From Candidatus Rokuibacteriota bacterium (lineage in GTDB: Bacteria; Methylomirabilota; Methylomirabilia; Rokubacteriales; CSP1-6), in the NCBI GenBank assembly GCA_003221595.1, contig QHSM01000427.1, positions 1 to 9,288 of the forward strand: a DNA stretch of 9,288 nucleotides, written 5' to 3'. Below are positions 1 to 6,975 of the stretch, piece by piece. Position 1 is the stretch's first letter; each line of letters starts with the position of its first letter. Both the position numbers and the translations under genes were made by a program. Under the pieces are notes generated by a model. The model made no database searches, had not been told where the DNA came from, and saw only the letters and a list, made by a program, of their open reading frames with translations.

Positions 1-1134
1 GTGGTGGGCACCGTGGAGCAGGCCTCGATCACGCATCCCGAGTATTTGAAAGATTTGAGGGCCGGCGACGAGATCTGGATGGACGACGGGATGATCCAGC
101 TCCGCGTCGAGTCCACGGCGCCGGACGAGGTGCGGTGCCGGGTGGTGGTCGGCGGGCGCATCAGCGACCACAAGGGCCTTTCGCTGCCGCGCGTGACGCT
201 GCCGGTGTCCTGCCTGACGGCGAAGGATCGCGAGGACCTGCGCTTCGGCCTCCGCCACGGGGTCGACTTCATCGCCGTCTCGTTCGTGCGGTCGGCCGAC
301 GACATCGACGAGGTCCGAGCGTTCCTGCGCGGCGAGGGCGTCGATCTGCCGATCGTCGCCAAGCTCGAGCGCCACGAGATTCTCACCAATCTCCCGGGCA
401 TCCTCGGCAAGGTCGACGCCGTCATGGTCGCCCGCGGCGACCTCGGCGTCGACGTGCCGATCGAAGACGTGCCGCACATCCAGAAGGAGATCATCCGCCA
501 GGCGCGCGGCGCGCAGGTTCCGGTGATCGTCGCGACGCAGATGCTGGAGTCGATGGTCACGCACATCCGGCCGACGCGCGCCGAGGTTTCCGACGTCTCG
601 ACCGCGATCTTCGACGGCGCCGACGCGATTATGCTGTCGGCCGAGACCGCTACCGGGCGCTATCCCGGCGAGGCGGTCTCGGTGATGGCGCGGGTCGCCG
701 AGCGGGCCGACGGCGCCGTGCAAACCATCGAGCGGGAGCGTCGGCGCCGGCCCGGCGGCACCTTCCAGGAGGCGATCTCCGACGCCGCGGCGACCGCGGC
801 GTTCGTGCTCGGCGCGCGCGCCATCGTGGCGTTCACCGAGTCCGGGTTCTCGGCGCGCCTCATCTCGCAGGCGCGTCCGGGCGTCCCGATCATCGCGCTG
901 ACGCCGTTCGTCGAGGTGCAGCGCCGGCTGGCGCTGTCGTGGGGCGTCGTGTCCCGGCTCATCCGGAAGGTCAAGACGACCGACGAGATGGTCGAGGAAG
1001 TCGAAGCGTCCCTGCTCAACGACGGGTCGGTCCGTCCCGGCGACGTGATCGTCATCATCTCCGGATCGCCGATGTGGGTCCGGGGAACGACGAATCTGCT
1101 CAAGCTCCATCGGGTGGGCGAGCGCCGCGCGTGA
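1..1134 (+). CDS. pyk: Pyruvate kinase, 5'-truncated by the window edge
   Basis: Pyruvate kinase transfers phosphate from phosphoenolpyruvate to ADP in the last step of glycolysis, in the cytoplasm. The visible 377 residues start in the B domain (ITHPEYL, GDEIWMDDG) and run through the TIM-barrel A domain. K121 in VAKLERHEI matches the catalytic lysine; E123 and D147 (in MVARGDLGVD) match the divalent-metal ligands. The segment VIVATQMLESM followed by DGADAIMLSAETA is characteristic of the family. The C-terminal regulatory-type domain follows (from about residue 255), ending near GDVIVIISGSP. Bacterial enzymes are usually about 470 residues, so roughly 100 N-terminal residues lie upstream of the window; the GTG at position 1 is simply the window edge, not a start. 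The stop TGA at 1132-1134 overlaps the GTG of the following sensor kinase, suggesting one transcript. Family identity is very secure. Confidence 0.97.
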   Translation: MVGTVEQASITHPEYLKDLRAGDEIWMDDGMIQLRVESTAPDEVRCRVVVGGRISDHKGLSLPRVTLPVSCLTAKDREDLRFGLRHGVDFIAVSFVRSADDIDEVRAFLRGEGVDLPIVAKLERHEILTNLPGILGKVDAVMVARGDLGVDVPIEDVPHIQKEIIRQARGAQVPVIVATQMLESMVTHIRPTRAEVSDVSTAIFDGADAIMLSAETATGRYPGEAVSVMARVAERADGAVQTIERERRRRPGGTFQEAISDAAATAAFVLGARAIVAFTESGFSARLISQARPGVPIIALTPFVEVQRRLALSWGVVSRLIRKVKTTDEMVEEVEASLLNDGSVRPGDVIVIISGSPMWVRGTTNLLKLHRVGERRA

Positions 1135-2936
1135 AAGTCGCGCTCGGACGTGCGTCCGTCCGCCGCGCGGTTGCCCTGCTGATCGGCCTCGTGGCGCTCT
1201 GGCTCGTGGCCGGCGTTCTGCTGGCCCGCGACCTCGCGGCGCGGCAGGCCACCGCGGCCAGCGCTACCTTCGCGTCGGTCGGTACGATCGTCGCCGCCGC
1301 GCTCGACGACGTGCGGTTCGAAGCCGCGCTCCTGGCGCAAGACCCGGTGGTCGTCGAAGGCACGATGCGCAGCGACTGGGCCGCGCTCGGGCAGGGCGTG
1401 TGGCCGTGGATCGTGACGCTGACGCAGGACCGTCTCGCCGACCTCCTGCTCATCGTGGACGGGAGCGGCGCGCCGCTCGTCCAGGTGCCGCCGGCCCAGA
1501 GCGCCGACGTGCCGGCGGTCGCTCGACCCGACGCGGCCGTGGCGCGTCTGGACGTCGTCGACGAGCAGCCCTACGTGCTGGGGATCGCGCCGATGACCGC
1601 GGGCATGGTGGTCGTGGGGCGGCGCTTCGAGTCGCTGGCCGGGGCGATCGCGAGCCTGCCGGCTCGCACGGCGCTCGTCATGATCTCGGGCGATCGCGCC
1701 CTCGGCTCGACGCTTCCGGACACGCCTCGGCTCGGCTGGGCCAGCGCGCTGCGAGCCGGGCGGGTGATGATCCGAGGCGAGCCCTGGTTCGCGCGTCCGC
1801 TCGGCGAGGCCGGCGATCGGCTCTGGGCGCTCGTGTCCGCGCGCGAGCAGCGCGGCGAAAGCCGACGGCTCTGGTTCTGGTGGGCGGTGTCGCTCCTGGC
1901 GGCGGGGGCCGCGGCCGTCGGGGTGGCGTCGGTGCGGAGGCGTGGAGACGGCGAGCGTAAGGACAGCCCCGGGCGCGCGGGCGGCGCGCGCGACAGCCGG
2001 CGCAGCCGGGAGCTCGAGGCGCTGCACGCGGTCATGGTGGCGACCGGGCGAGGCGACGACCTGGCCCTGACCGCCGAACGAACGCTCGAGGTCGTATGCG
2101 GCGTCGCCAACGTCCCGTTCGGCGGCGTGTTCCGGTTCGACCGCGCGACGCAGACCCTGGTGCTCATCGCGCATCGCGGACTCCTGCCCGACGACGTCGA
2201 GCGCCTGCGCGTCCGTTCGCTCGATCAGAGCCACGTCGGCGAGGTGATCCGCGCCGGCCGGCCCGTCGTGACCGATCTGGAGGGCTCTCGGCTGTTGACG
2301 CCCGAGGTCGCCGCGCGCGTGAAGGCCGGGGGCTATCGGACCCAGCTCGCGCTGCCGATTCCCGTGAACGGCGAGACGTGGGGCGTCATGGCGCTCATCA
2401 CGCGGGAGACGCGCACGTTCGACGCCGACGAGCTCACGCTGCTGGAGGCGGTCGCGCACCAGGTGGGGCAGGCGGTCGCGCGTGCCGCGCTCCTGGCCGA
2501 GGGACGGGAAAAGAGTCGCCGCCTCGAGACCCTCGCGCGCCTGGCGCAGACGCTTACCGCCACCCTGTCGCTCGACGACGTGTTCAACCGCGTGGTCGAC
2601 GCGGCGATCGAGCTGTTCGGGGCGAGCACCGCGCAGCTCTGGCTGGTCGACGACGACGGCCATCACGTCTCGCGCCGGGCGGCCGCGGGCAGCCAGCCGT
2701 CGATCCGCGGGCGCGCAATGTCGAGCGGGTCCGCGCCGAGGGCGTGGTCAGCGTCGGCATGGTGCCGCTGCTGCTGGGCGAGCGGGTGCTCGGCGCCCTC
2801 ACCATCGGCGTGCGCGCCCGCCGCGAGTACACCGCCGACGAGCTGTGGCTGCTCGGCTCGCTCGCCTCGCATGCGGCGAACGCGATCAACAACGCCCAGC
2901 TCTACCGGGAAGCCACCCGGCAGGCGCAGCGCATGA
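1131..2936 (+). CDS. Multi-GAF hybrid histidine kinase, N-terminal fragment (sensor, GAF1, start of GAF2)
   Basis: This is the input half of a membrane-bound signalling kinase. Starting at GTG 1131 (overlapping the pyruvate kinase stop), a basic N-terminus (RRA) precedes a transmembrane helix at residues 13-32. An extracytoplasmic sensor region of about 210 residues (Cache/CHASE4-like, for example LLLIVDGSGAPLVQV) ends at a second helix, residues 247-268. A linker with a likely coiled coil leads to GAF1 (about 294-455, including the PIPVNGETWGVMALI strand region), and GAF2 begins near 465. Authentic sequence stops at about residue 523 (AAAGSQPS, position 2699). The remaining 78 residues to the TGA at 2936 are serine/arginine/cysteine-rich and are an out-of-frame reading of the rest of GAF2, so the annotated end is an artefact of a break. 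The other half continues in the +2 frame. The ligand is unknown. It is either a disrupted gene or a sequence/assembly error. Confidence 0.8.
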   Translation: MKVALGRASVRRAVALLIGLVALWLVAGVLLARDLAARQATAASATFASVGTIVAAALDDVRFEAALLAQDPVVVEGTMRSDWAALGQGVWPWIVTLTQDRLADLLLIVDGSGAPLVQVPPAQSADVPAVARPDAAVARLDVVDEQPYVLGIAPMTAGMVVVGRRFESLAGAIASLPARTALVMISGDRALGSTLPDTPRLGWASALRAGRVMIRGEPWFARPLGEAGDRLWALVSAREQRGESRRLWFWWAVSLLAAGAAAVGVASVRRRGDGERKDSPGRAGGARDSRRSRELEALHAVMVATGRGDDLALTAERTLEVVCGVANVPFGGVFRFDRATQTLVLIAHRGLLPDDVERLRVRSLDQSHVGEVIRAGRPVVTDLEGSRLLTPEVAARVKAGGYRTQLALPIPVNGETWGVMALITRETRTFDADELTLLEAVAHQVGQAVARAALLAEGREKSRRLETLARLAQTLTATLSLDDVFNRVVDAAIELFGASTAQLWLVDDDGHHVSRRAAAGSQPSIRGRAMSSGSAPRAWSASAWCRCCWASGCSAPSPSACAPAASTPPTSCGCSARSPRMRRTRSTTPSSTGKPPGRRSA

Positions 2937-5900
2937 GCGCCCTGGCCGCCCTGGCGCGCATGGTGTCCGAGACGCTCGACTTCGATCCGGCCGCGCAGCG
3001 TGTCGCCGACAGCGTGTGCTCGCTGCTGGGCGCCCGATCGTCGTGCCTCTACCGGTTCGATCCGGGTTCCGGCGCGCTCGTCGCGTTCGCGGCCTCGAGG
3101 GAGGGCGGACCCCGCTACCAGTGGGAGCCGGTGCTGCCGGGCGGCACCGGGATCGCCGGCCTCGCCTTCAGCCAGCGCCGCTCGGTCGCCTCGGCCGACG
3201 TGCTCGCCGATTCGCGCCTCACGTACACGGACGCGGCGCGCGCGCGGATCGAGCAGGAGCCGCGCTGCGCCCTGCTCGCGGTGCCGCTCATGGTGCAGGG
3301 GCGGGTATTCGGCGCGCTCGCGGTCAACGATCGCGTCGGCCGCGTGTTCGACGAGTCCGAGATCCGCCTGGCCCAGACGTTCGCCGACCAGGCGGCCCTG
3401 GCGCTGGAGAACGCGCGGCTCTACACCGAGGCCCGGCGCCGGCGGCTCGAGGCGGAAGAGCTGGCCCGCCTCGCGCGCACGCTGACCGAGAGCCTCGATC
3501 CGCAGGCGGTCGGCGAGCGGATCGCCGAGAGCGTGCTCGCGCTGTTCCAGGTCAGATCGTCGGTGCTGCGGCTGCTCAGGTCGGACGGCTCGCTGGTCAG
3601 CCTGGCCTGTGGGGGTCGCCGTCGCGAGATCTCCGGTGTGGAGAACGACCTGCCGGCGGGCGTCGGGGCATCGGGACGAGCGGCCGCCGAGGGGCGGGCC
3701 GTCGTATCGACGGACATCTTCAACGACCCGTCACTCGTGCTGACCGACGCGGTCGCTGCCGCGATGCGGCGCGCCGGCGACGCCGCCGTGCTCGCGGTGC
3801 CGCTCCGGGCGAAGGACCGGATCATCGGCACGCTGTCGCTCGGCGACGTGGCCGGGCGGGTCTTCACCGAGGCGGAGGTCGGGCTGCTCCAGACCTTCGG
3901 CGACCAGGCGGCGCTGGCGCTCGAGAACGCCCGCCTCTTCTCGCTCGAGACCGCGCGCCGGGGACAGATCGCCGTGCTCGCCGAGGCCGAGCGCGAGCTG
4001 GCTCCCGAGCTGGATCCCGGCCGCCTGCTCACGCTCATCATCGAGCGCGCCACGCGCCTGTTCAGCGCCCATGGCGTCATCTATCTGGCGGACGCCGGCG
4101 GCATGCTGGTGCCGCACGCCTGGACGCAGGGCGGCGGCTTCGGGAACATGTCCCTCACGTCCGGGCAGGGCGTGGTCGGTGCCTGCGCCGAGCAGCGGCG
4201 CGGCCTGATCGAGAACGACTACCCGACGTCGCCCTTCGCGCTTCCGAAGTGGGTCGCCATGGGCGTGCGCCGCGCAATGGCGTTTCCGCTCGCCGTGCAG
4301 GACCGGCTGCTCGGCGTCGTGGCGATGAACCGCGCCGGTCCCGACGCCGCCCCGTTCAGCGACGACGACCTGGCGGTGCTGGAGAGCTTCGCCGCGCGCG
4401 CGGCGATCGCGCTCGAGAACGCGCGCCTCTACGAGGAGAACCGGCGCCAGGTCGAGGAGCTGTCGGTGCTGCTGGAGCTGTCGCGGGCGGTCACCGGCCA
4501 GCTCGACCGGGCGACGCTGCTCGAGGCCATTCGCACGCAGGTCGGTCGCATCCTCGACGCCGCGAACATGGCCATCGTGCTGCGCGACGCCGGGCGGGGC
4601 GATCTCGAGGTGGTGCTCCGGACGGTCGACGGCATCCGCGACATGCGGGCGCCGATCCGCTACCCGGGCCGCTCGGTGGGGCTCATGTCCATCGTGCTCG
4701 AGACCGGCGAGCCCGTCCGGACGGACGACTACGCCGCCGAGTGCGCGCGATGGCATGTCGACCCCGTGACGACCTTTTCCGGCGTGCGCCACTGGCTGGG
4801 CGTGCCGATGCGGGCCGGCGACACCGTCATCGGCGTGCTGACCGTGCGCAGCAGCGAGCGGCCGTTCGTCGTGGCCGACGAGCGGCTGCTGACGAACATC
4901 GCCCATCTCGCCGCGCTGGCGCTCCGGAACGCGGGGCTCTTCGAGGAGCGCACGCGCGCGTACAGCGAGCTGGCCGCGGCGCAGGACCTGCTCGTGCGCA
5001 CCGAGAAGCTTCGCGCGCTCGGCGAGATGGCCTCGGGCGTCGCCCACGACTTCAACAATCTGCTCGCCTCGATCCTCGGCCGGGCCCAGCTCACCCTCCA
5101 GCGCCTGCAAGACCCGCAGCTCCGGAAGTGGGTCCAGGTGATCGAGCGCGCCGCCCTCGACGGCGCGCAGACGGTCCGCCGCCTGCAGGAGTTCACGCGG
5201 ATCCGCCGCGATCAGCCCGTCGTGGCGGTCGACCTCAACGACGTCATCCGCGGAGCGCTCGAGATCACCCAGTCACGCTGGCGCGAGGAGACGCGCAGTC
5301 GCGGCGTCGCCGTCGACGTGCAGACCTCGCTGGCGAGCGTGCCGGGCGTTGCCGGCGATCCCGCGGAGCTGCGCGAGGCGATGACGAACCTCATCCTGAA
5401 CGCGGTGGACGCCATGCCCGAGGGCGGCACGCTGACCCTGACGACGGCGGTGGAGCACGGCGAGGTCACCGTGACGGTGGCGGATTCGGGCGTCGGGATT
5501 CCCGAGGCCATCCGCGCCAAGATCTTCGATCCGTTCTTCACGACGAAGGGGCCGCAGGGGACCGGGCTCGGGCTTTCGATGACGTACGGAATCCTCTCGC
5601 GGCACGGCGCGCGCATCACGGTCGAGAGCCGCGAGGGGCAGGGGACCGTGTTTCGGCTGACGTTCCCACCGGGCGAGTCTCACGACGTGGAAGGGCCGGT
5701 CCCCGCCGAGCCGGCGCCGCTCGGCGTGTCACTCCGGTGCCTGGTCGTCGACGACGAGGAGCAAGTCGGCACCGTCCTGGGCGACATGCTCAAGACGGGC
5801 GGGCACCGAGTCGTGGTGCTCAACGACGGCGGCGAGGCGATCGAACGGTTCCGCGCCGAGCCCTTCGATGTGGTCCTCAGCGACCTGGCGATGCCGCGCG

Positions 5901-6103
5901 TCTCGGGGTGGCAGGTGGCCCAGGCCGTGAAGGAGATCGCGCCGGCGGTGCCGGTGATCCTGGTCACCGGCTTCGGCGTCGAGCTGTCGGCGGAGGAGCG
6001 CCGAGCCCAGGGCGTCGATCTCGTGCTCGTGAAGCCGCTGCGGATCAGCGAAGTGCTGGACGTCGTCGCCCGCGCGGGCCGGCGGCGTGCCCAGCGACCC
6101 TGA
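2702..6103 (+). CDS. Multi-GAF hybrid histidine kinase, C-terminal fragment (rest of GAF2, GAF3-6, HisKA, HATPase, receiver)
   Basis: This is the continuation of the preceding kinase in another frame; it has no convincing start of its own. ATG 2759 and ATG 2933 are available but neither has a Shine-Dalgarno. Modules in order: remainder of GAF2 (DPRARN to ANAINNAQLY, 2702-2905), GAF3 (about 2936-3425), GAF4 (3435-3945), GAF5 (3955-4440), GAF6 (4445-4955). GAF3-5 each end in an ALENARL(Y/F)-type helix. A dimerisation domain of the HDFNN class (NtrB-like) follows, phosphoacceptor His at 5045-5047 in GVAHDFNNLLASILG. The ATPase has its N box (NLILNAVDAM, Asn 5399), G1 (DSGVGIP, 5483) and G2 (GTGLGLS, about 5558). 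A receiver closes the protein with VVDDEE, phosphoacceptor Asp at 5882-5884 (LSDLAMP) and Lys at 6032 (VKPL). No DNA-binding output is present, so signal probably passes by phosphorelay to an unseen partner. Stop TGA is 6101-6103. Confidence 0.85.
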   Translation, partial: DPRARNVERVRAEGVVSVGMVPLLLGERVLGALTIGVRARREYTADELWLLGSLASHAANAINNAQLYREATRQAQRMSALAALARMVSETLDFDPAAQRVADSVCSLLGARSSCLYRFDPGSGALVAFAASREGGPRYQWEPVLPGGTGIAGLAFSQRRSVASADVLADSRLTYTDAARARIEQEPRCALLAVPLMVQGRVFGALAVNDRVGRVFDESEIRLAQTFADQAALALENARLYTEARRRRLEAEELARLARTLTESLDPQAVGERIAESVLALFQVRSSVLRLLRSDGSLVSLACGGRRREISGVENDLPAGVGASGRAAAEGRAVVSTDIFNDPSLVLTDAVAAAMRRAGDAAVLAVPLRAKDRIIGTLSLGDVAGRVFTEAEVGLLQTFGDQAALALENARLFSLETARRGQIAVLAEAERELAPELDPGRLLTLIIERATRLFSAHGVIYLADAGGMLVPHAWTQGGGFGNMSLTSGQGVVGACAEQRRGLIENDYPTSPFALPKWVAMGVRRAMAFPLAVQDRLLGVVAMNRAGPDAAPFSDDDLAVLESFAARAAIALENARLYEENRRQVEELSVLLELSRAVTGQLDRATLLEAIRTQVGRILDAANMAIVLRDAGRGDLEVVLRTVDGIRDMRAPIRYPGRSVGLMSIVLETGEPVRTDDYAAECARWHVDPVTTFSGVRHWLGVPMRAGDTVIGVLTVRSSERPFVVADERLLTNIAHLAALALRNAGLFEERTRAYSELAAAQDLLVRTEKLRALGEMASGVAHDFNNLLASILGRAQLTLQRLQDPQLRKWVQVIERAALDGAQTVRRLQEFTRIRRDQPVVAVDLNDVIRGALEITQSRWREETRSRGVAVDVQTSLASVPGVAGDPAELREAMTNLILNAVDAMPEGGTLTLTTAVEHGEVTVTVADSGVGIPEAIRAKIFDPFFTTKGPQGTGLGLSMTYGILSRHGARITVESREGQGTVFRLTFPPGESHDVEGPVPAEPAPLGVSLRCLVVDDEEQVGTVLGDMLKTGGHRVVVLNDGGEAIERFRAEPFDVVLSDLAMPRVSGWQVAQAVKEIAPAVPVILVTGFGVELSAEERRAQGVDLVLVKPLRISEVLDVVARAGRRRAQRP

Positions 6104-6119
6104 ACGGAGGACGATCGCC

Positions 6120-6908
6120 ATGGACTTCCGCTACCTGACGCTCGAGCGCCGCGACGGCGTCGCGACGATCACGCTCAACCGCCCCGACGCGTTCAACGCG
6201 CTCAACCTCGACCTCGGCCGGGAGCTGTTCCACGCCTCCCTCGAGGTCGACGAGGATCCGGCGGTTCGCTGCGTCGTCGTCACCGGCGCCGGCCGCGCGT
6301 TCTGCGCCGGCGGCGACGTCAAGGACTTCGTCGACAACCTCGAGCGCATCGGCGCCCTCGTCAAGGAGCTGACGACGTACCTGCACGGGGCCGTCTCCCG
6401 GTTCTGTCGCAGCGACAAGCCCGTCATCATGGCGGTGAACGGCGTCGCGGCGGGCGGCGGGCTGAGCTTCGCGCTCTCCGGCGACGTGGTCGTCGCCGCC
6501 GAGTCGGCGCGCTTCACGATGGCGTATTCCAGGATCGCCGCCACGCCCGACGGGTCGTCGTCGTATTTTCTGCCGCGCCTCATCGGCCTGCGGCGCGCGA
6601 TGGAGCTCTACTTCACCAACCGCGTGCTCTCGGCGCGCGAGGCGCTCGAATGGGGTCTCGTCACCCGCGTGGTGCCCGACGCCGAGCTGACCGCCGCCGT
6701 CTCGACGCTGGCGCGCGAGCTGGCGCAGGGGCCGACGAAGGCCTTCGGCGGCGCCAAGCGGCTCTTCCATCAGTCGACGTGGGAGAGCCTCGAGACGCAG
6801 ATGGAGCTGGAGGCGCAGGCGATCGCCGCCAGCGGCCACACCGACGACTTCCGGACCGGCGTGACGGCGTTCGCCCGCAAGCAGGCGCCCACGTTCCAGG
6901 GGAGGTGA
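6120..6908 (+). CDS. Enoyl-CoA hydratase/isomerase family protein, PaaG-like
   Basis: A crotonase-superfamily protein of 262 residues, the usual length; the fold binds acyl-CoA thioesters in the cytoplasm. ATG 6120 is chosen because GGAGG (6106-6110) lies 9 nt upstream; the alternative GTG at 6087 would overlap the kinase and has no such site. Visible motifs are TLNRPDAFNAL at the N-terminus, the oxyanion-hole segments AGRAFCAGGDVKDF and AVNGVAAGGGLS, and FTMAYSRIAATPDGSSSYFLPR. The two glutamates of classical hydratases (rat Glu144 and Glu164) are replaced by S116 and Y136, while D144 in TPDGS aligns with the catalytic Asp of PaaG-type isomerases (…GLIPDCGG in E. coli PaaG). An isomerase or other non-hydratase activity is therefore more likely than hydration. 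The true substrate cannot be read from sequence. It starts 16 nt after the kinase stop, so co-transcription is possible. Confidence 0.92.
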   Translation: MDFRYLTLERRDGVATITLNRPDAFNALNLDLGRELFHASLEVDEDPAVRCVVVTGAGRAFCAGGDVKDFVDNLERIGALVKELTTYLHGAVSRFCRSDKPVIMAVNGVAAGGGLSFALSGDVVVAAESARFTMAYSRIAATPDGSSSYFLPRLIGLRRAMELYFTNRVLSAREALEWGLVTRVVPDAELTAAVSTLARELAQGPTKAFGGAKRLFHQSTWESLETQMELEAQAIAASGHTDDFRTGVTAFARKQAPTFQGR

Positions 6909-6916
6909 CGCGCCCA

Positions 6917-6946
6917 TCGACTGACCGGCCGATCCTCGGTTACAAT
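6917..6946 (+). promoter_or_regulatory. Possible promoter for the selenoprotein-methyltransferase pair
   Basis: In the 67-base gap after the crotonase gene there is a TACAAT box (6941-6946, one mismatch to the sigma-70 -10 consensus) with TCGACT (6917-6922) 18 bases upstream as a weak -35 (4 of 6 matches). It would start transcription near 6953, about 23 bases before the ATG at 6976. It is the only A/T-rich stretch in the gap. Read-through from upstream is equally possible. Confidence 0.4.
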
Positions 6947-6964
6947 TGTGGCGACGATTTCCTC

Positions 6965-6969
6965 AGGAG
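6965..6969 (+). promoter_or_regulatory. Ribosome binding site that fixes the start of the selenoprotein gene
   Basis: AGGAG at 6965-6969 sits 6 bases before the ATG at 6976, an ideal spacing. It matters because it shows translation beginning upstream of the in-frame TGA at 7039. The GTG at 7105, the first start of the longest TGA-free frame, has no comparable site before it. Confidence 0.8.
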
Positions 6970-6975
6970 AGTCAC

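Noticed and set aside
660..2666. A 668-residue open frame on the minus strand, and similar long antisense frames (3731-5110, 7662-8741)
   Set aside because: They lie opposite well-supported genes, have low-complexity Arg/Pro/His-rich translations and no recognisable domains; long antisense frames are expected in GC-rich DNA.
2690..2720. Programmed ribosomal frameshift in the kinase
   Set aside because: No slippery run is seen in this GC-rich junction and about 30-40 domain residues are absent, which frameshifting alone does not explain.
2933..2936. ATGA overlap as a genuine start of a separate kinase gene coupled to the upstream frame
   Set aside because: The upstream frame near 2936 is an out-of-frame reading of GAF2, while the real GAF2 sequence continues upstream in the same frame as ATG 2933. 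The overlap is coincidental.
6087..6119. GTG 6087 as the start of the crotonase-family gene
   Set aside because: It would overlap the kinase receiver and lacks a ribosome binding site; ATG 6120 has GGAGG at 9 nt and matches the usual N-terminus of the family.
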